Source: Clostridiales bacterium (GTDB lineage: Bacteria > Bacillota > Clostridia > Peptostreptococcales > Anaerovoracaceae). Taken from it: a stretch of 54,580 nt of DNA. The translations under genes were made by a program, and so were the position numbers. Each line of letters opens with the position of its first letter. Position 1 is the first letter of the stretch. The stretch covers positions 1 to 54,580 of the forward strand of contig JALFNS010000003.1 of assembly GCA_022773945.1 (NCBI GenBank), read 5' to 3'. The notes under the pieces are model-generated. The model was not told the origin of the DNA. It worked only from the letters and a program-made list of their open reading frames with translations, and ran no database searches. Below, one piece after another: positions 40,510 through 49,848 of this stretch.

Positions 40510-41175
40510 CTAGAGGAATCTGAACACTCCTATAACCTTGCCGAGTATCTTCACATCCTGCACTATTATAGGGCTCATGGCCGAGTTTTCAGGCTGGAGT
40601 CTTATGCGATCCGCTTCCTTATAGAAAGTCTTGACTGTGGCCTCACTCTCGAAGCCGTCTATCATCGCAACCACCGTGTCTCCGTTACCGGCGGTACTGC
40701 ACTCTTCAACCATGACATAGTCACCATCCATGATTCCCACCTCAATCATGCTCTCTCCTTTTACCTTGAGCATGAATGTGGTTCCCCTGCCTACATATCT
40801 GGCAGGTACAGGGAAGCTGTCCTCCACGTTTTCCTCCGCGAGAATAGGAACTCCCGCCGCCACTCTGCCGACAACAGGAACATCAACCACGTCTATTCTG
40901 TCCAGCGCAACCATGCTGCCGGCGACATCCGCCGCCGCATCAGCCACAGCCTCCTGCTGATTGAAGTCATCATCTATCACTATGAACGCCCTCGGCTTGG
41001 CCGGATCCTTTTTAACGTAGCCTTTGCGCACCAGACTGTCGATATCCTTATGAGCCGTCGACGTCGATTTAATGTTCAGCGCAGCGCATATTTCCCTCAC
41101 CGTAGGCGGATAGCCCTTCTCCCGTATCTCCTTCTTCATGAAGTCGAGAATCTTCTGTTCGCGTTCTTTTAACAT
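40510..41175 (-). CDS. lexA: LexA repressor
   Basis: SOS repressor of 221 residues. N-terminal winged helix (LKEREQKILDFMKKEIREKGYPPTVREICAALNIKSTSTAHKDIDSL), linker, self-cleavage site A107-G108 (RVAAGVPIL), catalytic S142 (GESM) and K182 (EATVKTFY). The ATG at 41175 follows AAGGGAG. RecA-stimulated cleavage derepresses repair genes. I looked for the Gram-positive SOS box (GAAC-N4-GTTC) in its promoter and found none; the nearest is a GCAAAC/GTTTGC dyad at 41242-41257, which may instead be the ilvE terminator. Half-sites GAACAT and ATGTTC flank the -10 box. Confidence 0.96.
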   Translation of the reverse strand: MLKEREQKILDFMKKEIREKGYPPTVREICAALNIKSTSTAHKDIDSLVRKGYVKKDPAKPRAFIVIDDDFNQQEAVADAAADVAGSMVALDRIDVVDVPVVGRVAAGVPILAEENVEDSFPVPARYVGRGTTFMLKVKGESMIEVGIMDGDYVMVEECSTAGNGDTVVAMIDGFESEATVKTFYKEADRIRLQPENSAMSPIIVQDVKILGKVIGVFRFL

Positions 41176-41192
41176 TTCAGTCTCCCTTAACT

Positions 41193-41238
41193 TTCTCAGG
41201 AACATCTATTCATTTATATTATAGCATGTTCTCAGGAA
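41193..41238 (-). repeat. Direct repeat of TTCCTGAGAA in the lexA upstream region
   Basis: On the minus strand TTCCTGAGAA occurs at 41229-41238 and 41193-41202, 36 bases apart, one on each side of the lexA -10 box (TATAAT, 41218-41223; -35 TTGCTT at 41240-41245). Possible regulatory site. Confidence 0.45.
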
Positions 41239-41241
41239 AAA

Positions 41242-41257
41242 GCAAACACTTGTTTGC
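41242..41257 (-). terminator. Small hairpin after ilvE: terminator, or operator of lexA
   Basis: On the minus strand GCAAAC-AAGT-GTTTGC followed by TTTTT, 15 bases past the ilvE stop. The T run favours a terminator. Its dyad symmetry and overlap with the lexA -35 would also suit a repressor site. Confidence 0.5.
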
Positions 41258-41271
41258 AGGAAGCCGGAAGA

Positions 41272-42342
41272 TTACTCAATAGGAACAGTCCATCCGTAAG
41301 TGTCCTCAACTGCGCCCGTCTGGATTCCGTAAATGGTATCGTAGAGAAGCTGCGCCACAGGACCGATCTTGCCGTCGTTGATTTCCATAACAGTATCTTT
41401 GTACTTGAGAGTTCCTACCGGTGAAATGATAGCTGCTGTTCCGGAAGCGAACATTTCCTTGAACTCGCCCTTCTTGTGGGCTTCAACCACCTCGTCAATG
41501 GCCATTCTTCTCTCGGAAACCTTGTAGCCTTTGTCCTTGAGCACCTGTATGCATGAGTTTCTGGTGATTCCCGGCAGAATAGTACCTTCCAGCGGTGCCG
41601 TTATAATCTCGTCGCCGATTACGAAAAAGGCATTGGATGTTCCCACTTCCTCAACATACTTTCTCTCGACTCCGTCAAGCCAGAGAATCTGATCGTACCC
41701 CTGCTCATGGGCAATAACCTGAGCCTTCAGGCTGGCCGCATAGTTGCCGCCACACTTGGCTTCACCCGTACCGCCTGCAGTGGCTCTGACATATGTATCT
41801 TCAACATAGAGCTTTGTCGGCTCAAGTCCGTTCTCATAGTATGGACCGGACGGACTGAGTATGATTACGAAGAGATAGCTCGTCGATGCATGGATTCCCA
41901 GAGTCGGCTCAGTACCGAAGATAAACGGTCTGATGTAGAGGGACGTATCCTTCTTCTCCGGTATCCAGTCCATATCAACCTTAACCAGCTGCTTGACAGC
42001 CTCAACGTAGAGTTCCTCATCAACCTTAGGAATGCAAAGTCTGTCGTTGGTATTGTTTGTTCTCTTGGCGTTCATCTCCGGCCTGAAAAGCTGTACTCTG
42101 CCGTCTACAGTCTTGTAAGCCTTCAGGCCTTCAAACATTTCCTGCCCGTAGTGGAGAACAACAGCAGCCGGGTCAATCTGCAGAGGTGCATAAGGCACGA
42201 TTCTTCCGTCATGCCAACCCTGACCTTCGTCATATTCCATAATGAACATGTGATCCGTGAAATTCGAGCCGAAAGGAAGGTTGTTCGGATCCGGTTTAGC
42301 TTTAGGATTTGTCGTTCTTGTTACAGGAAATTCGTATTTCAT
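41272..42342 (-). CDS. ilvE: Branched-chain amino acid aminotransferase
   Basis: Fold-type IV PLP aminotransferase of 356 residues, of the long (class II) BCAT type. It performs the last step of valine, isoleucine and leucine synthesis or the first of their breakdown. Motifs: HYGQEMFEGLKAYKTVDGRVQLFRPEMNAKR, ATAGGTGEAKCGGNYAASL (PLP lysine in the GEAKCGGNY segment), DGVERKYVEEVGTSNAFFV and LPGITRNSCIQVLKDKGYKVSERRM. AAGGAGTAATACT precedes the ATG. Third gene of ilvB-ilvN-ilvE on the minus strand, 40 bases after ilvN. Confidence 0.96.
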   Translation of the reverse strand: MKYEFPVTRTTNPKAKPDPNNLPFGSNFTDHMFIMEYDEGQGWHDGRIVPYAPLQIDPAAVVLHYGQEMFEGLKAYKTVDGRVQLFRPEMNAKRTNNTNDRLCIPKVDEELYVEAVKQLVKVDMDWIPEKKDTSLYIRPFIFGTEPTLGIHASTSYLFVIILSPSGPYYENGLEPTKLYVEDTYVRATAGGTGEAKCGGNYAASLKAQVIAHEQGYDQILWLDGVERKYVEEVGTSNAFFVIGDEIITAPLEGTILPGITRNSCIQVLKDKGYKVSERRMAIDEVVEAHKKGEFKEMFASGTAAIISPVGTLKYKDTVMEINDGKIGPVAQLLYDTIYGIQTGAVEDTYGWTVPIE

Positions 42343-42382
42343 AGTATTACTCCTTCATTATATATGTGAACTTTACTTTATT

Positions 42383-42901
42383 TTACCTGTCCTGCATGCT
42401 TATGGACTCGATGGCCACAGGGCCGCCGCGCACCACTTCTATAGCGCTGAATCTGTCCTTGAAAACTCTCAGAATAGAATCGTTCTTGGCTTCCGTCCTG
42501 ACTGCCTCAATGAGAACGCTGCTCTTGTCCATATCCTTGACCTGGAACCTGAAGGCTTCCGCCATCTGGAAAATTTCGGCACGCTGTTTCTCGTTAACGC
42601 CGTAAACCTTGATGAACATAACCTCCTTGGTCCTGATATGGGCGTCAGTATAGTCGATAACCTTGATTACCTCAACGCTTCTGTTGAACTGTTTCTTAAT
42701 CTGCTCGTAAGTGCTGTCATCCGCGTCCAGGCATATGGTCATTCTCGAAACGGAAGAATCCTCCGTCTCGCCTACAGTCAGAGAATGTATATTGTATGAC
42801 TTTCCGGAAAGAAGTCCGGATATTCTGGCCAGTACGCCGGTTTTGTTCTCAACGAAAAGAGAAAGCCATCTTCTCTTCAGTCCGTCGTCTTTTTTTCTCA
42901 T
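42383..42901 (-). CDS. ilvN: Acetohydroxyacid synthase, regulatory subunit (copy 1)
   Basis: Small subunit of 172 residues. N-terminal ACT domain (RRWLSLFVENKTGVLARISGLLSGKSYNIHSLTVGETEDSSVSRMTI) binds valine for feedback control; the C-terminal ALS_ss_C domain begins about residue 85. It partners the ilvB copy 12 bases upstream. Compared with the second copy at 46574-47086, the sequence differs substantially, so the two holoenzymes probably differ in valine sensitivity. Confidence 0.93.
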   Translation of the reverse strand: MRKKDDGLKRRWLSLFVENKTGVLARISGLLSGKSYNIHSLTVGETEDSSVSRMTICLDADDSTYEQIKKQFNRSVEVIKVIDYTDAHIRTKEVMFIKVYGVNEKQRAEIFQMAEAFRFQVKDMDKSSVLIEAVRTEAKNDSILRVFKDRFSAIEVVRGGPVAIESISMQDR

Positions 42902-42913
42902 CGCGCCTTCCTC

Positions 42914-44671
42914 CTATACCTCAGTTATAAGATCCGTTATAGCTCCGCCCGGTTTTATCATCGGCATAACGAGTTCTTCCTCTTCGATGATAAACTCTAT
43001 GATAGTCGGGCCGTCCTTTTTAGCCTTTGCTTTAGCGAAAGCCTCCTTTATCTGGCTCTTGTCGGTAACACGAATACCCTGAGCCCCGTAAGCCGCCGCC
43101 AGCTTCATGAAATCCGGCACATATTCCGGACAGGTTTCGTCTCTGCCCTTGCAGTCGAGACCGCCGCCGTAGCATTTGCACTCTCTGTTTCTCACGAGAC
43201 ACGTTCCCGCATAAACCTTGTCATAGAAGAGTTCCTGCCACTGACGCACCATGCCCAGATATCCGTTGTTGAGCACGCAGCATATAACAGGAAGTCTCTG
43301 TATGGTTGCCGTAGCCAGCTCCTGAGAATTCATCTGGAAACCCCCGTCTCCGGACACGCTGATTATCTCTCGCCCCGGATTGCCCAGCGCAGCTCCGATA
43401 GCCGACGGAAGTCCGAATCCCATGGTTCCCAGACCTCCGCTTGTAATCAGCTGACGTCTGCCGTAGAGTTCAAGGAACTGTGTGGTCCACATCTGGCTCT
43501 GACCTACGTCCGTGGTTACTATCGGTTCGTCGAATTCCTCGTTGATAGCATCGATAATGTGCTTAGGACAAAGTTTCTCTTTTTCCTCCATCTTGAGAGG
43601 TTTCTCCGCATTCCAAGCTCTTATCTGCTCTGTCCATGCACTGTTCTCCTCAAGACGGACTTCCTTCTTCTCTACAGATGCGAGCAGCTTCAGTATCGCT
43701 TCGTGCGCATCACCTACCACAGGAATATCAACGTTGACATTCTTGGATATGGATGCAGTGTCTATATCAATATGTATAATCTTGGCCTTAGGCGCGAATG
43801 TTCCCAGTTTGCCTGTGATACGATCGTTGAATCTCGTACCGATGGAAATGAGAAGATCGCAGTTGTTTACCGCGTTATTGGCGGCATAGCAGCCGTGCAT
43901 TCCCACATTGCCGAAACAGAGGCTGTGATTCGTCGGAACAGAGCCTTTGCCCATTATCGTGGTGACGGCCGGTATTCCCGTTCTCTCCACGAGCCGCGTC
44001 ATATCCTCCGTCGCACCGGCAATCTTAACACCGCCGCCCAGAAGGAAGAGCGGACGTTTGGCCCGTTTCATCATGGTTGTTATTCTGTCTATCTGACCGT
44101 CATGAACCTTAGTGTTAGGTTTGTAGCCTCTCAGATTGACCTCCTCAGGGTAGTCTCCGCTTCCCAGCTCAGCCATTACATCCTTCGGCAGGTCTATGAG
44201 AACCGGTCCCGGTCTTCCCGAAGACGCTATATAAAAAGCTTCCTTGATTGTGCTGTTAAGTTCTTCTCTGGTTCTTACCATACAGGAGTACTTGGTTATG
44301 TTCCTGGTGATTCCAACAATGTCAACCTCCTGGAAGGTGTCGTTGCCTATGAGGCTTGTGGCCACCTGACCCGTGAAACACACGAGAGGAATGCTGTCCA
44401 GATTGGCATCGGCAATTCCTGTAACCAGATTAGTTGCGCCGGGGCCGCTTGTAACAAGACATACGCCAACCTTGCCCGTAGATCTGGCATAACCCTCTGC
44501 AGCATGTATGAGCCCCTGCTCATGCCTCGGAAGAATAAGCTCTATCTCCTGCTGCTTGTACAACTCATCAAATATATCGACGACGCAGGCTCCCGGGTAT
44601 CCGAATAGGGTATCTACGCCCTCTTCATGCAGTGCTTTAATAAAAAACTCGTTGCCTGTCATCTTAGCCAT
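42914..44671 (-). CDS. ilvB: Acetohydroxyacid synthase, catalytic subunit (copy 1) with cysteine-rich insert
   Basis: TPP- and FAD-dependent enzyme of 585 residues that joins two pyruvates, or pyruvate and 2-oxobutyrate. E in LPRHEQGLIHAAEGYARSTG activates TPP; SGDGGFQMNSQELATA and LNNGYLGMVRQWQELFYDK form the TPP/Mg site. Unlike the second copy it carries an extra segment at residues 491-514 with five cysteines (C491, C498, C500, C507, C514), placed between the active-site helix and VPDFMKLAAAYGAQGIRV. Zinc or redox sensitivity is possible. ATG at 44671 with AAGGAGAC upstream; strong promoter at 44711-44739. Confidence 0.95.
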   Translation of the reverse strand: MAKMTGNEFFIKALHEEGVDTLFGYPGACVVDIFDELYKQQEIELILPRHEQGLIHAAEGYARSTGKVGVCLVTSGPGATNLVTGIADANLDSIPLVCFTGQVATSLIGNDTFQEVDIVGITRNITKYSCMVRTREELNSTIKEAFYIASSGRPGPVLIDLPKDVMAELGSGDYPEEVNLRGYKPNTKVHDGQIDRITTMMKRAKRPLFLLGGGVKIAGATEDMTRLVERTGIPAVTTIMGKGSVPTNHSLCFGNVGMHGCYAANNAVNNCDLLISIGTRFNDRITGKLGTFAPKAKIIHIDIDTASISKNVNVDIPVVGDAHEAILKLLASVEKKEVRLEENSAWTEQIRAWNAEKPLKMEEKEKLCPKHIIDAINEEFDEPIVTTDVGQSQMWTTQFLELYGRRQLITSGGLGTMGFGLPSAIGAALGNPGREIISVSGDGGFQMNSQELATATIQRLPVICCVLNNGYLGMVRQWQELFYDKVYAGTCLVRNRECKCYGGGLDCKGRDETCPEYVPDFMKLAAAYGAQGIRVTDKSQIKEAFAKAKAKKDGPTIIEFIIEEEELVMPMIKPGGAITDLITEV

Positions 44672-44710
44672 AGATTCAGTCTCCTTCCTTATAATATATA
44701 ATACACGTTA

Positions 44711-44739
44711 AATATAACTTAGTAATTATTTGATGTCAA
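44711..44739 (-). promoter_or_regulatory. Promoter of ilvB copy 1
   Basis: On the minus strand TTGACA (44734-44739), a 17-base spacer and TATATT (44711-44716), 40 bases before the ATG. Confidence 0.8.
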
Positions 44740-44755
44740 TAGATTTTCGAGCGTT

Positions 44756-44805
44756 TTTGTAGTTTTTGACAAAAAAACATGGAATTTATTTGTAGTTTTC
44801 TACAA
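44756..44805. promoter_or_regulatory. Putative shared operator between the divergent ilv operons
   Basis: TTTGTAGTTTT occurs twice (44756-44766 and 44789-44799, 33 bases apart, about three helical turns). The second copy is part of a dyad, TTGTAG-TTTT-CTACAA (44790-44805). Both lie between the back-to-back ilv promoters, where a common regulator would bind. Confidence 0.5.
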
Positions 44806-44822
44806 GTTTTTGCTTTTTACTG

Positions 44823-44850
44823 TTGATTTTATTTTATTATCGGATATAAT
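44823..44850 (+). promoter_or_regulatory. Promoter of the second ilv operon
   Basis: TTGATT (44823-44828), a 16-base spacer and TATAAT (44845-44850), about 50 bases before the ilvB copy 2 start. The leader is too short for a T-box or peptide attenuator. Confidence 0.7.
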
Positions 44851-44901
44851 TATTTAAGAAGGTTTTTATTATGACCACATTATATGAACTTGGAGGAAAT
44901 A

Positions 44902-46563
44902 ATGAGAATAAACGGCTCACAACTTGTTATGGAGGTTCTGCTTCAGCACGGAGTAGATACGGTTTTCGGATACCCGGGCGGTACCGCCTTAAACCTCTAC
45001 GACGCTCTTTATGAGTACAGCGACAGAATCAAACATGTTATGACAGCACACGAACAGGGTGCGGCACATGCTGCCGACGGCTACGCCAGAGCTACAGGCA
45101 GGACAGGCGTATGCTTCGCCACAAGCGGCCCCGGCGCCACAAACCTTGTTACGGGTATTGCTACCGCTTTCATGGACAGCATTCCTATGGTCGCCATCAC
45201 GGCCAATGTACCTGACAGTCTCATAGGCAGGGATGCATTTCAGGAGGTCAGCATATCCAACGTGGTTATCCCCGTTACGAAGCACACTTTCTTCATTAAT
45301 GATATAGACGATCTGGAGGATGCCCTCTACAACGCGTTCCGCATCGCCAACAGCGGACGCAAGGGGCCGGTCCTCGTGGATATAACCAAGGATGTTACGG
45401 CAGAGAAGATAAACTACAAGGCCAGGAAGCCTATGGACATCACTCCGCCTCCTGCTTTTAAGGAGGAACAGGTCCGCAAGGTGGCCGATATGATTAATAC
45501 TGCCGACAAACCTGTAATCTACTGCGGCGGCGGCGTTGCCTCCGCCAATGCAGGTGCAGAGCTTCTGGAGCTCATGGACAAAGCCGACATCCCTGCGGCT
45601 CACACACTGATGTCCGCCGGAGTTATCGGCTATGACAACCCTAAGAATCTGGGCATGGCAGGTATGCACGGAACAATAGCAGCCAACAAGGCCTTTGACA
45701 GGAGCGACCTCATAATAGCTCTGGGAACAAGATTCAGTGACAGAGTTGCTCTGAACCCGGAGAAGTTCGGTCGACGCGCCAGAAAGGTTCAGATCGATAT
45801 AGACGCCAGCGAGATAAACAAGAATGTCGTTGTGGATCTGGGCATCGCAGCCGACGTTAAAGAATTTCTCACAGCCCTCCTCCCTCTTATCAAGGAGAAG
45901 GATCACAAGGACTGGATATCACTGGCAACAGGCTGGAAGAAAACAACCGGCGATGTGAAGAGCTCCGATGCCGAGCTTCATCCGAGTGAGATAATAGAAG
46001 CCGTATGCAGGTGCACGGACAAGGAGACCATATACGTTACCGATGTGGGTCAGCACCAGATGTGGGCGGCCCAGTACCTGAAGCATGAGCATACGAAGCA
46101 GTTCATAACGAGCGGAGGTCTGGGAACTATGGGATTCGGCTACGGTGCCGCCATAGGCGCGCAGATGGCCTTCCCGGAGAACAGAGTCATCCACTTCACC
46201 GGCGACGGCTCATTCCATATGAACATGAACGAGGCCTGCACCGCAGTCAGCGAAAACCTTCCTATTATAACCATAATAATGAACAACACGGTTCTGGGAA
46301 TGGTTTATCAGTGGCAGACCATGTTCTACGGCAAGAGATATTCCTCGACGGTTCCCGAGAGACAGACGGACTTCGCTAAGGTCATCGAAGGATTCGGGGG
46401 CAAAGGCTACAGGGCCGAGACTCCGGCCGAGTTCGAGGAAGTCTTTAACAAGGCCCTCAAGGACAACTGCCCTGTGTGGATAGACTGCCACATAGCGGCC
46501 AACGAATGTGTATATCCGATGATTCCGGGCGGCGGAACCATTGAAGATATGATAATCGGTTAA
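44902..46563 (+). CDS. ilvB: Acetohydroxyacid synthase, catalytic subunit (copy 2)
   Basis: Second catalytic subunit, 553 residues, starting at the ATG at 44902 (GGAGG five bases before); an in-frame ATG 18 bases upstream lacks a ribosome binding site. TPP-activating E in TAHEQGAAHAADGYARATG, FAD-binding middle domain, and FTGDGSFHMNMNEACTAVSENLPIITIIMNNTVLGMVYQWQ. It lacks the cysteine insert of copy 1. Organised as ilvB-ilvN-ilvC-ilvD, which together make the 2-oxo precursors of valine and isoleucine, with ilvE supplied by the divergent operon. Confidence 0.95.
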   Translation: MRINGSQLVMEVLLQHGVDTVFGYPGGTALNLYDALYEYSDRIKHVMTAHEQGAAHAADGYARATGRTGVCFATSGPGATNLVTGIATAFMDSIPMVAITANVPDSLIGRDAFQEVSISNVVIPVTKHTFFINDIDDLEDALYNAFRIANSGRKGPVLVDITKDVTAEKINYKARKPMDITPPPAFKEEQVRKVADMINTADKPVIYCGGGVASANAGAELLELMDKADIPAAHTLMSAGVIGYDNPKNLGMAGMHGTIAANKAFDRSDLIIALGTRFSDRVALNPEKFGRRARKVQIDIDASEINKNVVVDLGIAADVKEFLTALLPLIKEKDHKDWISLATGWKKTTGDVKSSDAELHPSEIIEAVCRCTDKETIYVTDVGQHQMWAAQYLKHEHTKQFITSGGLGTMGFGYGAAIGAQMAFPENRVIHFTGDGSFHMNMNEACTAVSENLPIITIIMNNTVLGMVYQWQTMFYGKRYSSTVPERQTDFAKVIEGFGGKGYRAETPAEFEEVFNKALKDNCPVWIDCHIAANECVYPMIPGGGTIEDMIIG

Positions 46564-46573
46564 GGAGGACACC

Positions 46574-47086
46574 ATGGACAGAACAGAAAGAAGTGAAATC
46601 CTGAGTATTCTGGTGGTTAACGAACCGGGTGTAACGGCGAGACTGGGAAGCCTTTTCGCCAGGAGAGGTTTCAATATCGACTCCTTCACCGCATCGCCTA
46701 CCAACGATCCTACTCTCACCCGTATAACAATAGCCACTACAGGTGATGACAGGAAGTTTGACCAGATCCTGACACAGACCGCTAAGCAGGAATTCGTCAA
46801 GACTGTGGACATTATGGATTCCAAAAGCATTTACAGAGAGCTTCTGCTCCTGAAGGTCAAAGCAGGCAAGAAGGATCGCTCACAGATCAGAGAGATAGTT
46901 GAGATATACAGAGGACGCATCGTGGACCTCTCCAGGAAGAGCCTTATCATTGAGCTGACAGGCTCCACTGAGAAGATTGACGGTTTCATGGACATGATGA
47001 GCTGCTACGAGATCATCGACGTGTGCCGTACAGGCGTCACCGGAATCAACAGAGGAGATGCCGGAATTTCGGATGTTGTCGAATAA
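46574..47086 (+). CDS. ilvN: Acetohydroxyacid synthase, regulatory subunit (copy 2)
   Basis: Small subunit of 170 residues with an N-terminal ACT domain (EILSILVVNEPGVTARLGSLFARRGFNIDSFTASPTNDPTLTRITI) and an ALS_ss_C domain. Closer to the classical IlvH/IlvN pattern than copy 1. AAGGAGGACACC precedes the ATG, 10 bases after ilvB. Confidence 0.95.
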   Translation: MDRTERSEILSILVVNEPGVTARLGSLFARRGFNIDSFTASPTNDPTLTRITIATTGDDRKFDQILTQTAKQEFVKTVDIMDSKSIYRELLLLKVKAGKKDRSQIREIVEIYRGRIVDLSRKSLIIELTGSTEKIDGFMDMMSCYEIIDVCRTGVTGINRGDAGISDVVE

Positions 47087-47141
47087 CCTCCGGCTGATAA
47101 AGATGAACTTAATTTGTTAATAATATAAAAGGAGAAAAACC

Positions 47142-48137
47142 ATGATCAAAAAATACTACGACACAGATTGTAACTTAGGAATGTTAGACGGCAAGACCAT
47201 AGCCATCCTCGGATTCGGTTCCCAGGGTCATGCTCACGCTATGAACCTTAACGAAAGCGGCTGTGATGTTGTGGTAGGTCTCAGACCCGGCTCATCCCAT
47301 ACAGCTAAGGCAGAGGCCGCAGGTCTTAAGGTTATGACAATAGAAGAAGCTGCTGAGGCAGGCGACATCGTTATGATGCTGGTTCCTGACGAGCTGGCTG
47401 CTGATATCTACAAGAACCAGGTTGAGCAGCACATGAAGGAAGGCGACGTTCTGGCCTTTGCACACGGATTCAACATCCACTTCAATCAGATTACACCGAA
47501 GGCTGATAACGACGTTATCATGATCGCTCCTAAGGGTCCGGGACACACTGTAAGAAGTCAGTACCTGGAAGGCAGAGGAGTTCCTTCACTTATCGCAGTT
47601 TATCAGGATGCTTCCGGCAAGGCCAAGGACTACGCTCTGGCATATGCTTCCGGTATCGGTGCAGGTCGTGCAGGAATCCTGGAGACTACTTTCAAGGAAG
47701 AGACAGAAACTGACCTCTTCGGCGAACAGGCTGTACTCTGCGGTGGTGTAACTGAGCTCATGAAGGCAGGTTTCGATACTCTCGTTGAAGCTGGTTATGC
47801 TCCTGAAATGGCATACTTCGAATGTATCCACGAGATGAAGCTTATCGTTGACCTGATTAACGAAGGCGGCTTCGACAAGATGAGATACTCAATCTCCAAC
47901 ACTGCTGAATACGGTGATTACAGAACAGGCAAGAGACTCATAACTGAGGATACAAGAAAAGAAATGAAGCAGGTTCTCTCCGAAATTCAGGACGGAACTT
48001 TCGCATCGGAATTTATCCAGGAATTCAACGCAGGCGGCAAGGCCAAGTTCCTGGCAACTCGTAAGAAGGAAGCTTCACATCTCCTCTGCAAGGTAGGCGC
48101 TGAGCTGAGAAAGATGATGAGCTGGCTGAAGAAATAA
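47142..48137 (+). CDS. ilvC: Ketol-acid reductoisomerase
   Basis: Enzyme of 331 residues (class I length) that rearranges and reduces acetolactate or acetohydroxybutyrate. Rossmann motif [14 protein letters not shown]; the cofactor loop VGLRPGSSH has the Arg and Ser residues usual for NADPH. The KARI domain has the metal-binding [12 protein letters not shown] and [30 protein letters not shown] precedes the ATG. Its codon use is more biased than that of its neighbours, fitting a high expression level. Confidence 0.98.
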   Translation: MIKKYYDTDCNLGMLDGKTIAILGFGSQGHAHAMNLNESGCDVVVGLRPGSSHTAKAEAAGLKVMTIEEAAEAGDIVMMLVPDELAADIYKNQVEQHMKEGDVLAFAHGFNIHFNQITPKADNDVIMIAPKGPGHTVRSQYLEGRGVPSLIAVYQDASGKAKDYALAYASGIGAGRAGILETTFKEETETDLFGEQAVLCGGVTELMKAGFDTLVEAGYAPEMAYFECIHEMKLIVDLINEGGFDKMRYSISNTAEYGDYRTGKRLITEDTRKEMKQVLSEIQDGTFASEFIQEFNAGGKAKFLATRKKEASHLLCKVGAELRKMMSWLKK

Positions 48138-48154
48138 ATAAAGGTAACAGAAAC

Positions 48155-49813
48155 ATGAGAAGCGATACAGTAACAAAAGGCGTAGAAAGGGCTCCCAACA
48201 GGAGTCTCTTCTACGCGATGGGATACACCAAAGAGGAACTGGAGAGACCTCTTATAGGTGTTGTTTCCGCCAAGAGTGAAATCGTTCCGGGTCACGTGCA
48301 CCTGGACAAGATTGCCGAAGCCGTTAAGGCAGGCGTACGTATGGCGGGAGGAACTCCGGTTGAGGTTCCGGCCATCGGCGTATGCGACGGTATAGCTATG
48401 GGACACATCGGTATGAAGTACTCCCTGGCAAGCAGAGAGCTCATCGCTGACAGCGTGGAAACAATGACCATGGCACACGCCTTCGACGGACTGGTTCTGA
48501 TTCCTAACTGCGACAAAATCGTTCCCGGAATGATTATGGCTGCAGTAAGAATGAACGTCCCTGCCGTTGTATGCTCAGGCGGTCCTATGATGTCAGGTCT
48601 TGTTCAGGGCGAGGAGACGAGCCTGAGCAAGATGTTCGAGGCAGTCGGCTCCTACAAGGCAGGTATCATTGATGAAGCCGGTCTCACGGAATTCGAAGAG
48701 AATGTATGTCCGGGATGCGGTTCCTGCTCCGGAATGTACACGGCCAACAGCATCAACTGTCTGGCTGAGGCTGTCGGAATTGCTCTGCCGGGCAACGGCA
48801 CGATTCCGGCTGTACACAGCGGCAGAATCATGCTGGCCAAGCATGCGGGAATGGCTATCATGAACCTGGTTGAGAAGGACATCAAGGCTCGCGACATAAT
48901 CAACGAGAAATCCCTGAGAAACGCCCTCGCCTGCGATATGGCGCTGGGATGCTCTTCAAACACAGTGCTTCATCTTCTGGCAATCGCCAATGAAGCCGGT
49001 GTGGATTTCAATCTTGAGCTCTTTAACGAATACAGCAGCAAAGTCCCTAATCTGTGCCATCTGGCACCGGCAGGTCCTACTCACATGCATGACCTCAACA
49101 ATGCCGGAGGACTGCCTGCAGTGCTGGCTGAGCTGGATAAAATAGGCGTTATCGATACTTCACTCATCACTGCCACAGGCAAAACCGTGAAGGAGAACAT
49201 CGAAGGCGCTCACATCAAGGACACAAGCTGCATCAGGCCTGTAACGGATCCTTACAGCTCCACAGGCGGTATAGCCATCATGTGGGGCAACATAGCGCAG
49301 GAAGGCTGCGTTGTCAAGAGAAGCGCCGTAGCTCCTGAGATGCTCGTACACAGCGGCCCTGCCCGAGTGTTCAACAGCGAAGAAGAAGCAATTGACGCTA
49401 TCTACAATGGCAAAATCAAAGACGGAGACGTTGTTGTCATCCGTTACGAAGGTCCTAAGGGCGGCCCGGGCATGAGAGAAATGCTCAACCCTACAAGCGC
49501 TCTGGCCGGAATGAAGCTGGACAAGACGGTGGCTCTCATCACTGACGGTCGCTTCAGCGGTGCCAGCAGAGGCGCTTCCATCGGCCATGTATGCCCTGAG
49601 GCTGCAGCAGGCGGCAACATCGGACTTCTGGAAGAGGGAGATATCATCGAGATAGACATTCCGGGAGCTTCCATCAACGCCAGGGTCAGCGAGGAAGAAT
49701 TCGCCCGCAGACGCGAAACTCAGGTTCCGCCTGAATCGGAAATCAAAGGCGGCTGGCTTGACAGATACAGACGTTATGTTGATTCAGCAGCCCACGGCGC
49801 TGTTATGAAATAG
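48155..49813 (+). CDS. ilvD: Dihydroxy-acid dehydratase
   Basis: Iron-sulfur dehydratase of 552 residues making the 2-oxo acids of valine and isoleucine. Cluster ligands lie in [29 protein letters not shown]-like [19 protein letters not shown], and further cysteines; [12 protein letters not shown] and [15 protein letters not shown] are signature segments. It follows ilvC by 17 bases with AAAGGTAAC as a moderate ribosome binding site. Last gene of the plus-strand ilv operon; the terminator lies at 49959-50003, within the TGTCCA array. Confidence 0.98.
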   Translation: MRSDTVTKGVERAPNRSLFYAMGYTKEELERPLIGVVSAKSEIVPGHVHLDKIAEAVKAGVRMAGGTPVEVPAIGVCDGIAMGHIGMKYSLASRELIADSVETMTMAHAFDGLVLIPNCDKIVPGMIMAAVRMNVPAVVCSGGPMMSGLVQGEETSLSKMFEAVGSYKAGIIDEAGLTEFEENVCPGCGSCSGMYTANSINCLAEAVGIALPGNGTIPAVHSGRIMLAKHAGMAIMNLVEKDIKARDIINEKSLRNALACDMALGCSSNTVLHLLAIANEAGVDFNLELFNEYSSKVPNLCHLAPAGPTHMHDLNNAGGLPAVLAELDKIGVIDTSLITATGKTVKENIEGAHIKDTSCIRPVTDPYSSTGGIAIMWGNIAQEGCVVKRSAVAPEMLVHSGPARVFNSEEEAIDAIYNGKIKDGDVVVIRYEGPKGGPGMREMLNPTSALAGMKLDKTVALITDGRFSGASRGASIGHVCPEAAAGGNIGLLEEGDIIEIDIPGASINARVSEEEFARRRETQVPPESEIKGGWLDRYRRYVDSAAHGAVMK

Positions 49814-49848
49814 GCGGCCGCTTATTAATGGTTATCAGCGCTCTGCGA

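Noticed and set aside
43559-44608. Long plus-strand frame of 349 codons opposite ilvB copy 1
   Set aside because: Antisense to a highly conserved enzyme and without protein-like features.
44851-44901. T-box or leader-peptide attenuator before ilvB copy 2
   Set aside because: The predicted leader is only about 45 bases, has no specifier/T-box sequence and no terminator.
44989-45906. Minus-strand frame of 305 codons opposite ilvB copy 2
   Set aside because: Antisense shadow; the plus-strand frame is an intact, well-conserved AHAS.
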